Positions 1 to 9,472 of a stretch of DNA of 64,000 bases are shown piece by piece. The number at the start of each line of letters is the position of its first letter. Position 1 is the first letter of the stretch. Both the position numbers and the translations under genes were made by a program. The notes beneath the pieces were generated by a model. That model was not told the DNA's origin. It saw only the letters and a program-made list of their open reading frames with translations, and searched no databases. Origin of the DNA: Bacteroidota bacterium (lineage in GTDB: Bacteria > Bacteroidota > Bacteroidia > Chitinophagales > Saprospiraceae); contig JAKQHS010000030.1 of assembly GCA_029557915.1 (NCBI GenBank), positions 124,001 through 188,000 of the forward strand, in the 5' to 3' direction.

Positions 1-531
1 AATGGTGACGATATTGATATTAAACTCTTTCTGAAAATCGACTTCCCGTATGGTCTTCCCCACAAAGGCATCGGGCAGGGTGGCTTCGATCACTTTATAC
101 TGATCGTCCAGGGTGAAAGAATCCACAATGGTACCGATATCCAGCCTTTTGGCCAGGCGGTAAGCCGTGTCGGCTTCCGGGTGGATGATTTCATCGATAC
201 CCATGGCTTCCATGACCTGCTGGTGTGCCGGGTTGATGGCCCGGGCGATCAGGCGATTGGCTTTCATTTGTTTGATCAGTGCGGTAGTGATGATGGAGGC
301 GCCGGTGTCTTCGCCAATGCCTATGATGACGACATCGGAATTCCTTACCGGCAAAGAACGGACGGCGGACTGGTCCGTGGTGTCCATACAGATGGTGTGG
401 GTGATGCTGTCCTGCAAATATTCCACCCGTTTCATGTTGGAGTCTACGCCGATGACCTCATGACCCAGCTCGGTGAGCTTGATGCTGAGTTCGGAACCAA
501 AATTGCCAAGGCCTAAAACGATAAATTTCAT
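1..531 (-). CDS. TrkA/KtrA-type potassium uptake regulatory subunit (C-terminus off the window)
   Basis: Reading leftward from an ATG at 531, the 177 visible residues open with a Rossmann nucleotide-binding fold (MKFIVLGLGNFGSELS, the GxGxxG dinucleotide loop) and continue through a full TrkA-N/RCK domain into the start of a TrkA-C domain before the window ends. RCK subunits of this family bind NAD(H) or ATP/ADP on the cytoplasmic face and gate a TrkH/KtrB membrane partner. The partner gene lies immediately upstream in the same direction, 13 bases away, so the pair forms a two-gene potassium uptake operon. A single RCK domain favours KtrA-type over the two-domain TrkA, but the missing C-terminus prevents a firm choice. 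Confidence 0.9.
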   Translation of the reverse strand, partial: MKFIVLGLGNFGSELSIKLTELGHEVIGVDSNMKRVEYLQDSITHTICMDTTDQSAVRSLPVRNSDVVIIGIGEDTGASIITTALIKQMKANRLIARAINPAHQQVMEAMGIDEIIHPEADTAYRLAKRLDIGTIVDSFTLDDQYKVIEATLPDAFVGKTIREVDFQKEFNINIVTI

Positions 532-544
532 AGAATAAAATTAA

Positions 545-2341
545 TCAGGTGATGAACAGATCCTCTTTCGGATACCGGTATTGTTTTTCCCTTTCTCTTC
601 TAAAAAGCCGGATGAGACCGATCAGAATCGTTAAAAATCCCACCCGGCCGATGAACATCGTAAAAATCAAAACGATCTTGCTGAAATCCGACAAATATGG
701 AGTAATACCCATGCTCAAGCCAACAGTGCCCAGTGCGGAAAAAGCCTCAAAACCGATTTTCAAGAGGTCAAATTTTCCTCCGTCATTCAGGATGATCAGG
801 GTGATCGACATCCCCACCGCCATCAGGGAGAGACTGATGACCGCGAAAGCCTTTTGGATCGAATTTGCCGGGATTTCCTTCCTGCCCAACTCCGTCCTTT
901 CTTTACCCAGGACCTGGTTGATAAAATTAAGGGTGGCCACGGCAAACACGCTGGTTTTGATCCCCCCTGCCGTGCTTCCCGGAGATCCGCCGATCCACAT
1001 AAGCAAGAGGTAGATCATCAGGGTTGGAATGGTCAATCCCACAATGCTGACCACATTAAATCCGGCGGTCCTGGGCGTTACGGAGGCAAAAAAACTTTCC
1101 ACCAGTTTCCCGAATAAGGTCGGATGGTCACGAAGGGTATTGTGATATTCAAACAGGTAAAACAAAAACATGCCCACCACCAGCAATACCAGGGTCGTAA
1201 ATACCACAATCCGGGTGTTGAGGGTGATGATCTGTGATTTAAACCGGTAGGGCTTTCGTTGAATGAACAGGCAATAGACCTGGAGTACTTTTTCCCGGAA
1301 ATACTGAAGGATGTTCAGCAGGATGCCAAAACCGATCCCTCCGAATATGATCAGCACCGCAATGACCAGATGGAGGCCATAAGCAAACCGAACACTTTCA
1401 TGATACAGGTTGTCGTTGCCCAGGGTGGAAAAACCGGCATTGCAAAAAGCGCTGATGGAATGAAAAATGGAGAAAAAGGCCTGTTCCCCGGGGGACGAAA
1501 AAATGCTGGAATCGACCAAAAAGAAAATAACCACCCCCCCAACGGCTTCGATGATCAGGGTGATGACCACGATTCGGACCAGGGCTTTGAGGGCATCCGC
1601 CAGGTTTTGCACATTGAGCATATTCTGGATCAGCATCTGGTTCTGGAAAGTGGTGGATCCGCTGAAAATAAAACCGAAAAGATTGGTGAAGGTCAATATG
1701 CCGAGCCCCCCGATCTGAATTAAAAATAAAATGATCCACTTGCCGAACAAAGTAAAATCGGTCGCCGTATCCAGCACCACGAGCCCGGTCACACAGACCG
1801 CGGAAGTGGAAGTAAACAGGGCATCCACATAAGGGATCGGCCGCGTGGTGGCTGAAGGCAACATCAACAACAGGCTGCCCACCAGTATAAAAAAAAGGAA
1901 GCTGATCAATAAGAGGAAAGGCGCATTGACGGCGGATTTTTTCAGCGAAAAAAGCCGGGTGGAAACTTCCTCCAGGAACAGAAAAACAAAAATACTGTGG
2001 TAAATAAACACATTGGCGGTAAGCGTTTCCGTCACCTGGAGGCCGGAAAGAATGTGGTGGAAAAATAACTCTCCCACCAGGGCCAGGAGCATCAGGACGA
2101 GGACAAAGGTTTGGCCTGCATACCACCTGACTTGCAATTGCCGGGTCTTCCAGTTTAAGGACATGCGCGAGGCAAGCAGAATAAAGGCTACCGCATTCAT
2201 TACCGGGAACCAGCGGCTGTACAGACCATGCGTGGTCTGGGAAAATCCTGAATTGATGATCACCAGCAATACCGCAAGGGTCGAAACCAGGATCAGGCCG
2301 TCCTCGAGGTATTTACGGCCGGCAAGTCTTGAGTAGGGCAT
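545..2341 (-). CDS. TrkH/KtrB-family potassium transporter, membrane subunit
   Basis: A 598-residue polytopic protein with the four pore-loop signatures of the Trk/Ktr/HKT superfamily in order: CVTGLV, FCNAGFS, RTAGFN and TVGLSMG, each with the conserved filter glycine. It takes up K+ across the inner membrane together with the cytoplasmic RCK subunit encoded just downstream. KtrB proteins are usually about 450 residues; here about 130 extra N-terminal residues hold additional predicted membrane helices before the core, a form I believe is common in Bacteroidota. The start is the ATG at 2341. Whether coupling is to Na+ or H+ cannot be read from the sequence. Confidence 0.92.
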   Translation of the reverse strand: MPYSRLAGRKYLEDGLILVSTLAVLLVIINSGFSQTTHGLYSRWFPVMNAVAFILLASRMSLNWKTRQLQVRWYAGQTFVLVLMLLALVGELFFHHILSGLQVTETLTANVFIYHSIFVFLFLEEVSTRLFSLKKSAVNAPFLLLISFLFFILVGSLLLMLPSATTRPIPYVDALFTSTSAVCVTGLVVLDTATDFTLFGKWIILFLIQIGGLGILTFTNLFGFIFSGSTTFQNQMLIQNMLNVQNLADALKALVRIVVITLIIEAVGGVVIFFLVDSSIFSSPGEQAFFSIFHSISAFCNAGFSTLGNDNLYHESVRFAYGLHLVIAVLIIFGGIGFGILLNILQYFREKVLQVYCLFIQRKPYRFKSQIITLNTRIVVFTTLVLLVVGMFLFYLFEYHNTLRDHPTLFGKLVESFFASVTPRTAGFNVVSIVGLTIPTLMIYLLLMWIGGSPGSTAGGIKTSVFAVATLNFINQVLGKERTELGRKEIPANSIQKAFAVISLSLMAVGMSITLIILNDGGKFDLLKIGFEAFSALGTVGLSMGITPYLSDFSKIVLIFTMFIGRVGFLTILIGLIRLFRREREKQYRYPKEDLFIT

Positions 2342-2388
2342 ATCGGTTTTGGCAGTGGAAAAGCCGATGGCTGTTTAAAGCGCTTTGT

Positions 2389-2402
2389 TTCACAAATGTG
2401 AA
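2389..2402. promoter_or_regulatory. Perfect 6-2-6 palindrome in a divergent promoter region
   Basis: TTCACA-AA-TGTGAA is an exact inverted repeat in the 122-base gap between the divergent ktrB-like gene and the methyltransferase gene. The size and symmetry suit a dimeric regulator, but no regulator is encoded next to it and no exact TAnnTTTG box was found alongside, so the role is a guess. Confidence 0.3.
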
Positions 2403-2463
2403 GGATAGAAGCTTGCAAATCTCAGGATTTTAATAGATATTTAAGAATTATTTTTTAATAAGC

Positions 2464-3261
2464 GTGGTTGTGGCTGAAAAAGCAAATTATATACACGGGG
2501 TCAGTCCCGATGAGCAGACGCGTCTCCAATTGCTCAATGAATTAACGAATCAATCCTTCCTGGATTTTTTACAGCTCAATGGTTATGAAGAAGTACTGGA
2601 ACTGGGGTCCGGCCTGGGCATCCTTTGTGCACAGGTAGCCCGGCTTCTTCACCGGGGCAGGGCGGTTGGCATCGAATTGTCCAAAGCCCAGTTGGGCAAA
2701 GCCCCCCGGTTCCCCTCCAACCTGGAATTTGTCATGGGCGATGTCCACGAATTGCCCTTTGACGATGCCTCGTTTGACGTAGTCTATGGAAGGTATATCC
2801 TCGAACATATCAGCAACCCTCCCGGCGCCCTCAAAGAGGCTTACCGGGTCCTGAGGCCCAACGGGAAAATCTACTTCCAGGAAAACAGCATCCTGTGGAT
2901 GGAATTTTACCCGTCCTGCCCGCATTTTATGCATGCCTGGAAAAAATTTGCCCAGTTGCAGAATTTCCTGGGCGGGGATGCCATGATCGGCATCAAATTG
3001 TTCGACCGGTTGAAAAAAGCGGGATTCAGGAATCTGGAAATTTCCCTGGCCCCCGAACTCCATACCGCCGATTCCCCTCATTTCAAATCCTGGATCACCA
3101 ACCTCATCGGTAATCTCCGGAGCGCCGAGAAAAAACTGATGGAAAAACAATTCCTCAATGCATCGGAATTCCTGCATGCCATCAACGAACTGGAGGAATT
3201 TATGATGCATCCCCAGGCATCCACCTATTTTGCCTGGAACCGGATCTCCGGTGTTAAATAA
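2464..3261 (+). CDS. Class I SAM-dependent methyltransferase
   Basis: A 265-residue protein with a Methyltransf_11-type Rossmann core: motif I VLELGSGLG near residue 45, a likely acidic SAM-binding residue in VGIELS, then GDVHELPFDDASFDVV and YGRYILEHI, the usual motif II/III region. The start is GTG at 2464 (or GTG at 2470); an in-frame TAA six bases upstream rules out a longer protein and no ATG lies nearby. The substrate is not evident. The gene stands alone, divergent from the potassium genes and convergent with murB, nine bases from its end. Confidence 0.8.
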   Translation: MVVAEKANYIHGVSPDEQTRLQLLNELTNQSFLDFLQLNGYEEVLELGSGLGILCAQVARLLHRGRAVGIELSKAQLGKAPRFPSNLEFVMGDVHELPFDDASFDVVYGRYILEHISNPPGALKEAYRVLRPNGKIYFQENSILWMEFYPSCPHFMHAWKKFAQLQNFLGGDAMIGIKLFDRLKKAGFRNLEISLAPELHTADSPHFKSWITNLIGNLRSAEKKLMEKQFLNASEFLHAINELEEFMMHPQASTYFAWNRISGVK

Positions 3262-3269
3262 AGCGCGGA

Positions 3270-4277
3270 TTACCAGATATTGATTTCGGGTTCAAGCAAG
3301 ATTCCAAATTTTTCCTGAACATCTTCCCTCACTTTTTGGGCAAAATCCCAGATTTCGGCTCCGCTTGCCCCACCCAGGTTGACGAGGACCAGGGCCTGTT
3401 TTTCATAGCAGCCTACCCTGCCCATTTGTTTTCCTTTCCAACCCGCCTGATCAATAAGCCAGCCGGCGGGAACTTTTACAAACGTATGCGTAAAGGGATA
3501 GTGCGGCGCATCCGGTTTTACGGATTGCAGCTGCCGGTATTGTTCCTCCGTGAGCACCGGATTCTTGAAAAATGAACCTGCGTTTCCCAGGCGGGCAGGA
3601 TCGGGCAATTTTTTTTGCCTGATTTCAATGACCGCCCGGTGCACATCCCTGATATTGGGATGTTCGATCTTCAGCTCGTGCAGTTTCCTTTCCACGTCCG
3701 CATACCGGGTATTGACTTGAGGTTGTTTATCCAGTTGCAGGGTGGCGCTGAGGATAAAATACCTGTCCCTCTGAGCCGGCTCCTTAAATAGGCTGTGCCG
3801 GTAACCAAACCGGCATTCTGCGTTTTGAAAATGCACGATCGATCCGGTAGTCCGATCGAGGGCTTCGACTACTTGCAGGACATCCTTGATCTCCACCCCG
3901 TAAGCGCCGATGTTCTGGATGGGCGCGGCTCCAAGGGTACCCGGGATGAGGGAGAGGTTTTCAATGCCTCCCCAACCCTTTGCCACCGCCCATTTTACAA
4001 ATTCGTGCCAGTTTTCTCCCCCGCATACCCTGATTCGGGCATACCGGTCGTCTTCCCCGATGATTGATATGCCTTTAATTTCATTTTTAATGACCAGGCC
4101 GTCCAGGTCCCGCGTGATCAGGATATTGCTCCCCCCTCCCAGGATCCGGGGATTTTCATACTGCCGGACCAGGGCCAGGAATTCCTGCGTGTTTTGTGCC
4201 GTGGCAAAATACCTCGCCTTTTGCTCCACCCCGAAGGTATTCAACGATGCCAGTGAATGGTTTTCCAGAATTTTCAT
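3270..4277 (-). CDS. murB: UDP-N-acetylenolpyruvoylglucosamine reductase MurB
   Basis: The 335-residue product reduces UDP-GlcNAc-enolpyruvate to UDP-MurNAc with NADPH and FAD, the second committed step of peptidoglycan synthesis in the cytoplasm. The FAD-binding core shows ILGGGSNILI near residue 45 and SLIPGTLGAAPIQNIGAYG near residue 110. The catalytic serine sits in GNAGSFFKNP and the conserved C-terminal glutamate in LLEPEINIW. The length matches the E. coli-type (type I) enzyme. It follows an ABC exporter gene by eight bases in the same direction and lies about 6 kb from the division/wall cluster rather than inside it. Confidence 0.96.
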   Translation of the reverse strand: MKILENHSLASLNTFGVEQKARYFATAQNTQEFLALVRQYENPRILGGGSNILITRDLDGLVIKNEIKGISIIGEDDRYARIRVCGGENWHEFVKWAVAKGWGGIENLSLIPGTLGAAPIQNIGAYGVEIKDVLQVVEALDRTTGSIVHFQNAECRFGYRHSLFKEPAQRDRYFILSATLQLDKQPQVNTRYADVERKLHELKIEHPNIRDVHRAVIEIRQKKLPDPARLGNAGSFFKNPVLTEEQYRQLQSVKPDAPHYPFTHTFVKVPAGWLIDQAGWKGKQMGRVGCYEKQALVLVNLGGASGAEIWDFAQKVREDVQEKFGILLEPEINIW

Positions 4278-4285
4278 AGACGGCC

Positions 4286-6127
4286 TCAGGCCCGGTTTTC
4301 TTCCGGATTGATCAATTCTTTATTGCCCTCAAACTGGAGGCGGGCCAGGTTGCTGTATGCCCCGTCGGGGATGGCGGACAGGATTTCATGGGGACCCTGT
4401 TCGACGATCTTTCCGTTTTCGAGTACATAAATGCAATCGACATCCCGGATGGTAGAGAGCCGGTGGGCGATAATGATCGAGGTGCGTCCTTCCATCAGGA
4501 CTTTTAATGCATCCTGAACCACTTTTTCGGATTCCGCATCCAGGGCCGAGGTGGCTTCGTCGAGGATGAGGATGGTGGGGTTTCTCAATACGGCGCGGGC
4601 AATGGCGATCCTTTGTTTTTGTCCGCCCGACAATTTGATCCCTCTTTCCCCCACGATGGTCTCAAATTTCTCCGGAAACCCATTGATAAAATCCCAACAG
4701 TTGGATTTCCGGGCGGCCCTGTGCAATTCCTCTTCCGTGGCATCCGGCTTTCCATATAAAATGTTTTCCCTGATGGTACCCCCAAACAAAAGCACTTCCT
4801 GGGGCACGATGCCGAAATGCCTTCGATACTCGGAGATTTCATAGTCTTTATAATCCTTGTTGCCCACCAGGATTTGTCCCCCCTTGATCTCATAAAACCG
4901 CAAGAGGACCTGGGCGATGGTGGATTTGCCTACACCGCTTGATCCCACAAAAGCGATTTTTTGCCCGGCGCCGATACTGAAGGATACCCCTTTGAGCACA
5001 TCGATATCCGGCCGGCTGGGATAAGAAAACTCCACCCGGTCGAACCGGATACTGCCTTCCATGGGAACGCTGGAAGGGCTGGAGGCCTGGACCATATCGA
5101 CTTCGGCTTCCTTTCCTAAAATTTCCTTCAGTCTTTCCGTGCCCCCGATCACCGATACCAGTTGGGTATAAAAGGATCCGAGGCTCGCTATGGCGACGCC
5201 GATGGTAGCCGTGAAGGTAAACACATTAAGGAGGTCCCCGGGGCTCATAGAACCATTTTGTACATATTTGGCGCCGAGCCAGATCACAAAAAACAAGGCG
5301 CCGAACAAGGCAATAATAATATAGGTCCCGAAAAGCGCCCGGTACCTGGACAACCGAAGGGCTATGCCCACCAGGCTGGTAATCCTTTTTTCATACCGGT
5401 GGTATTCATAGGGTTCATTGGTAAATGATTTAACGGTATAGATGGCCTGGAGGGTCTCATCCACAATCACATTCGTATTGGCCAGTTCTTCCTGCCTTTT
5501 TTTTGATTCCTTCCGGATAAAACGGCCAAAAAACATGGCCCCGAATACAATCACCGGGAACACCGCCAGCATGATGATAGACAGCCGGGGAGTGGATACG
5601 AGTAGGAAAAGAATCCCCCCGACCAGGATGATCACCTGTCGGATAAACTCCGCCAGGGTGATGGAAAAAGCCGCATACAACTGGTCCACATCGCTGGCAA
5701 GCCGGCTGCTGATTTCCCCCACCCTCGCTTTCTCATAAAAGGGAAAAGGAAGGGTCACCAGTTTGTGGTACAGGTCCTTCCGCAGGTCCGCGGTCCCTTT
5801 TTCACTGACAATGGCAAACAACATGACGCGGAAATAAGAAATGACGCCCTGGATGACGAGGTATAAAAACAACAAAAGGCCCATTTGCGTGAGGCTGAAT
5901 TTCCATGCAGATTTGCCCAATGCGATGTCCAGCATCTCCCCGCTTAGAGGAAGCAAGGCCATGAAAAGCAGGCTGGACAAAGCCAGCAGGATCAGGCCGC
6001 CAACGAACTGCCAGCGATAGGGCCTGATGTATTTAAATACGTACAGGGATTCCTTTAGCCTGGCCCAGTTCATCCTGGGTTTTGATGCCGGTGTTCCGTC
6101 CTTTCCTGAATTATCTGCAATTGCCAT
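4286..6127 (-). CDS. MsbA-like ABC exporter, fused membrane and ATPase domains
   Basis: A 613-residue half-transporter: a six-helix ABC exporter domain over roughly residues 35-330, then an ATPase with Walker A GSSGVGKST, signature LSGGQKQR, Walker B ILILDEATSALD and switch histidine IIIAHRLST. It would act as a homodimer in the inner membrane; MsbA-like lipid export or multidrug export are both possible. The ATG at 6127 is chosen because the only upstream alternative, a TTG at 6139, falls inside a TAACTTTG promoter box (6137-6144). murB follows eight bases downstream and is probably co-transcribed. Confidence 0.9.
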   Translation of the reverse strand: MAIADNSGKDGTPASKPRMNWARLKESLYVFKYIRPYRWQFVGGLILLALSSLLFMALLPLSGEMLDIALGKSAWKFSLTQMGLLLFLYLVIQGVISYFRVMLFAIVSEKGTADLRKDLYHKLVTLPFPFYEKARVGEISSRLASDVDQLYAAFSITLAEFIRQVIILVGGILFLLVSTPRLSIIMLAVFPVIVFGAMFFGRFIRKESKKRQEELANTNVIVDETLQAIYTVKSFTNEPYEYHRYEKRITSLVGIALRLSRYRALFGTYIIIALFGALFFVIWLGAKYVQNGSMSPGDLLNVFTFTATIGVAIASLGSFYTQLVSVIGGTERLKEILGKEAEVDMVQASSPSSVPMEGSIRFDRVEFSYPSRPDIDVLKGVSFSIGAGQKIAFVGSSGVGKSTIAQVLLRFYEIKGGQILVGNKDYKDYEISEYRRHFGIVPQEVLLFGGTIRENILYGKPDATEEELHRAARKSNCWDFINGFPEKFETIVGERGIKLSGGQKQRIAIARAVLRNPTILILDEATSALDAESEKVVQDALKVLMEGRTSIIIAHRLSTIRDVDCIYVLENGKIVEQGPHEILSAIPDGAYSNLARLQFEGNKELINPEENRA

Positions 6128-6136
6128 AAAGCAGGG

Positions 6137-6144
6137 CAAAGTTA
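6137..6144 (-). promoter_or_regulatory. Bacteroidota -7 box (TAACTTTG) for the exporter-murB unit
   Basis: On the minus strand TAACTTTG fits the Bacteroidota -7 consensus TAnnTTTG and ends nine bases before the exporter ATG at 6127. No TTTG is seen at the usual upstream spacing, so only the proximal element is supported. Confidence 0.5.
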
Positions 6145-6213
6145 GGTATTAAGCCCCCGCTCATTTGAAATAAAATAATTCAAGACCTCGTTACAGGTTT
6201 GAAGCGAACGGAT

Positions 6214-7995
6214 ATGTATAAAAAATATATTTATCTCCCGGCCCTGTTTTTATTGCCCTGGATATTATCCGGAGCCACCTATTATGTATCGCCCCAGGGC
6301 AATGACGGCAATTCAGGCCTGAGTCCCGGGAACGCCTTCCGGACTCTTCAGCAATCGGCCATTACCGTCGTTGCGGGGGATTCCGTTTTCGTCGCAGACA
6401 GCACCTATGCCGGATTTGACATCCGGACCTCGGGCACGGCAGCTGATCCGATCGTTTTTCTGGCCCTGGGCAGCCAGGTGATTATCAACCGGAGAAATCC
6501 GGTCACCACGGACGGCATCAATATCGAAGACGCCGATTGGATCGAGATCAGGGGCTTCCAGGTAATCAACCAGCCCAGGGCGGGAATCCGGGCCGTGAAT
6601 GCCGATCACATTACCATCCGGGACAATACCTGTCTCAACAATTTCAAATGGGGTATTTTCACCGGATTTACGGACGATTTCCTCGCCGAGTACAATGAAT
6701 GCGCCAACTCGACGGACGAACACGGCATATATGTATCCAACAGCAGCGACCGGGCGATCATAAGATACAATATCAGCCACCACAACCGGGCCGCAGGCCT
6801 GCATTTCAATGGGGATATCAGCCAGGGGGAGGACGGCATCAACCACGATCCCCAGGTTTACGGCAATATCCTATACCGCAACGGATTGGGCGGCGGCGCA
6901 GCAATCAATATGGACGGGAATCAAAACGCCCTGATCTATAACAATCTGATCTATGACAATTATGCGACCGGCATCGCCCTGTATCAGATTGACGGGGGAG
7001 GTCCATCCATCAATGCCAGGATCTATCACAATACCATTGTACAAGACCCCTCCGCCCGCTGGTGCATTTTATTGACCGACGGGGCATCCGGCGCGACCCT
7101 GCGCAACAATATCCTGATCAACCGGCACAGTTTCCGGGGGATCATCAACATCGACCCGGCCTCCCGCACCGGCTTCAGCAGCGATTACAACGTGACGACC
7201 AATTGGTTTACGCTGGATGACGGCAATTCGGTCCTGGATTCATCGGCCTGGAAGGCCCTCGGTTACGACACCCATTCGTTTTTTTCGGCCAATTTGACAA
7301 ACCTATTTATAAACTACCCCGGGGAGGATCTGCATCTCGCCCCCGGCGCCAAAGCCATAAACTTTGGTATCACCACGCTCTCACCGGACGTGGCTACGGA
7401 TCTGGAGGGCAAGCTCCGAACGACGGGAGGCGCCCCGGATGCAGGGGCTTATGAGTCGGTATCCGGAGCACTGCCCTTGTTCTGGACCCATGTTTCCATA
7501 CGCAGGGAATCCCATCTCATTGAAATCAGAGGCACCCTGGAAACAGACGAAAGGGCCGAAAAAATAATTCTTGAAGAATGGAATCAACGCACTGAAGCCT
7601 TTACGGTCCGGGACTCGAGGACCGTTTCCATTGCCCACGGAACGCTGAAGACAGGTTTCAGTCTCCCTGCCTCAGCAGGATGGCACAGATATCGCCTCCA
7701 TGCCCAAAACGCATCGGGTAATAAAATAACATCGCCGGAAATTTATATTCAGGTTCCAACTGAAGATTGGTCCATTTTTCCCAATCCTACCGCCGGTTTG
7801 ATTTTCCTTAGGCTGCCGGATCTGGATAATGCATCCCTGGTCGTCCGGGATGCCATGGGCAGGACCATCCGGTGGATCGGCAATACCAGGGAGCCGGTGA
7901 ACCTCCATGGACTTCCCCCGGGGAAGTATCTGCTCACCCTCATGCAGGACATCCATACCCTGGGGCAGAAATGGATCCTCAAGGCCGGGGATTGA
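6214..7995 (+). CDS. Secreted right-handed beta-helix protein with T9SS sorting domain
   Basis: A 593-residue protein starting at ATG 6214 with a hydrophobic signal peptide (IYLPALFLLPWILSGA), then a DUF1565-like opening (YYVSPQGNDGNSGLSPG). About 300 residues of parallel beta-helix coils follow, with repeated NxI/NxL turns such as ITIRDNTCLNN and ALIYNNLIYDN, typical of NosD- or pectate-lyase-like folds. The last 75 residues form a type A T9SS sorting domain beginning SIFPNPTAG and ending in beta strands (LPPGKYLLTL). The protein is predicted to be exported by the type IX system and anchored or released at the cell surface, probably acting on polysaccharide. A TTG at 6199 is a weaker start. 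Confidence 0.85.
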   Translation: MYKKYIYLPALFLLPWILSGATYYVSPQGNDGNSGLSPGNAFRTLQQSAITVVAGDSVFVADSTYAGFDIRTSGTAADPIVFLALGSQVIINRRNPVTTDGINIEDADWIEIRGFQVINQPRAGIRAVNADHITIRDNTCLNNFKWGIFTGFTDDFLAEYNECANSTDEHGIYVSNSSDRAIIRYNISHHNRAAGLHFNGDISQGEDGINHDPQVYGNILYRNGLGGGAAINMDGNQNALIYNNLIYDNYATGIALYQIDGGGPSINARIYHNTIVQDPSARWCILLTDGASGATLRNNILINRHSFRGIINIDPASRTGFSSDYNVTTNWFTLDDGNSVLDSSAWKALGYDTHSFFSANLTNLFINYPGEDLHLAPGAKAINFGITTLSPDVATDLEGKLRTTGGAPDAGAYESVSGALPLFWTHVSIRRESHLIEIRGTLETDERAEKIILEEWNQRTEAFTVRDSRTVSIAHGTLKTGFSLPASAGWHRYRLHAQNASGNKITSPEIYIQVPTEDWSIFPNPTAGLIFLRLPDLDNASLVVRDAMGRTIRWIGNTREPVNLHGLPPGKYLLTLMQDIHTLGQKWILKAGD

Positions 7996-8028
7996 TACCA
8001 ATTCCGGTATTTTTCAGAACTTTCAGGC

Positions 8029-8607
8029 TTGTCTTTATACGTGTACCTGGAATGGGCAGCCGCCCTGGCCGGGCTGATCAATGTGTATTTGCTGACCCGG
8101 CAAACCATCCTGGCCTGGCCCGCCGGATTGCTCAGCGTTTTCCTTTATATTTTTATTTTTTACCACCACCGGCTGTATTCTGATGTGATCCTCCACTCGG
8201 TCTATGTGGTGTTGAACCTCTATGGATGGTATCGCTGGTCCCGGCCCGATCACCAGGGCAATCCTTTACCGGTGACCCGGTTTTCCCTGGGGCAGAATGC
8301 CTTACTGTCCCTGGTTATCTTATTTTCTTCCCTGGCCTGGGGTTTATTCATGAAAAAAAACACCCATGCGGATTTCGCTTACCCAAATGCCTTTATCCTG
8401 GTGGCCAGTCTGACCGCGCAATACCTGATGACCCTTAAAAAACTTGAAAACTGGGTCTGGTGGATCCTGGTCGATATTACGGCCATCGTCATCTATTCAC
8501 AGAAAAAACTGCTGGTGACCGCCGTTTTATATTCCCTTTATCTGTTCCTGTGCATCCTGGGATTCAGGGCTTGGTACAGATCGAATAAATTGACTACATT
8601 AAATTAA
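8029..8607 (+). CDS. pnuC: PnuC-family nicotinamide riboside/vitamin transporter
   Basis: A 192-residue membrane protein with the PnuC pattern: NVYLLTRQTILAWPAGL, then YSDVILHSVYVVLNLYGWYRW in helix 3 and WWILVDITAIVIY near the C-terminus, residues that line the substrate pocket in known PnuC proteins. PnuC facilitates uptake of nicotinamide riboside, which intracellular phosphorylation traps. The start is TTG at 8029 or GTG at 8041; no ATG is available. It lies 33 bases after the beta-helix gene and seven before the hydrolase gene. Relatives carry thiamine or riboflavin, and with no riboswitch visible upstream the vitamin is not certain. Confidence 0.85.
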   Translation: MSLYVYLEWAAALAGLINVYLLTRQTILAWPAGLLSVFLYIFIFYHHRLYSDVILHSVYVVLNLYGWYRWSRPDHQGNPLPVTRFSLGQNALLSLVILFSSLAWGLFMKKNTHADFAYPNAFILVASLTAQYLMTLKKLENWVWWILVDITAIVIYSQKKLLVTAVLYSLYLFLCILGFRAWYRSNKLTTLN

Positions 8608-8614
8608 AATTCCA

Positions 8615-9472
8615 ATGGTTTTTCTGGAATCCATCTACAGTTCCCGGAGCGGCAAAAAAACCTATATCGCGGAGTACGGACTTCCGGCCAGGCCACACGG
8701 CCTGGTCATTCTGATCCACGGCCTGGGGGAGCATATCCGGCGCTACGATGAACAGTTTCATTATTTCGTGAATAAGGGTTATGCCTGCCTGGCTGCCGAC
8801 CTCCCCGGTCATGGCCGGTCAGAAGGCCGGCGGGGGGTATGGTCATCCATGGATGAGCCCTACGCGGTGATCGACCGGTTGTTTGCCATAGCCGCAGAGA
8901 AATATCCGGACACACCCCGGATCCTTTATGGACACTCCATGGGGGCCAATATTGCCGCGCGGTATATGCAAGTCCGGCAACCTGCACTCCGGGCGGCAAT
9001 ACTTACCGGGATACCTATACGGACACCAAAGGATATGCCCAGGCCTTTGGTACGGGCCATCCTTTCATCGCCGGTGTGGATAAAAAACCTCACGATCAAA
9101 AACGGCTTGAATATCCAGTCCTTGTGCGGAGACGCCCAGGTGGTCAAAAATTATCTTGCCGATCCCCTGGTCCATGACCGGGTCAGCCTGGGTGCAGGCG
9201 CTTCCATTTTGGACAATGCATACCATTTGACACATACGGAATGGGCCCCGTCCTTCCCCGTTCTGGTCATGCATGGGGAAGACGATAAAATCACCTTCCC
9301 CGAAGGAAGTGTCCTGCTAAAGTCGGTCTGGAATAAAAACGTCGACCTCAAGATCTGGCCGGGGATGATGCACGAAATCCATAATGAAATCCTGAAAAAA
9401 CAAGTCTGGGACCATATGTTGTCCTGGCTTGATCTCCTTAACAATCAAGACACCGATAACCTGTCAAGATGA
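8615..9472 (+). CDS. Monoacylglycerol-lipase-like alpha/beta hydrolase
   Basis: A 285-residue serine hydrolase of the Hydrolase_4 family: oxyanion strand VILIHGLGEH, DLPGHGRSEG, the nucleophile elbow YGHSMGA near residue 109, an acid in VMHGEDDKIT and a late histidine in GMMHEIHNE. These match monoacylglycerol lipase/lysophospholipase enzymes acting on small lipid esters. No signal peptide is seen, so it is probably cytoplasmic. It starts seven bases after pnuC and overlaps the K+ channel gene by four bases (ATGA), implying one transcript. The true substrate is not known. Confidence 0.85.
   Translation: MVFLESIYSSRSGKKTYIAEYGLPARPHGLVILIHGLGEHIRRYDEQFHYFVNKGYACLAADLPGHGRSEGRRGVWSSMDEPYAVIDRLFAIAAEKYPDTPRILYGHSMGANIAARYMQVRQPALRAAILTGIPIRTPKDMPRPLVRAILSSPVWIKNLTIKNGLNIQSLCGDAQVVKNYLADPLVHDRVSLGAGASILDNAYHLTHTEWAPSFPVLVMHGEDDKITFPEGSVLLKSVWNKNVDLKIWPGMMHEIHNEILKKQVWDHMLSWLDLLNNQDTDNLSR

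Noticed and set aside
7996-8028. A riboswitch in front of pnuC
   Set aside because: The 33-base gap is too short for the NAD+, TPP or FMN riboswitches known for such genes, and no conserved core is visible.
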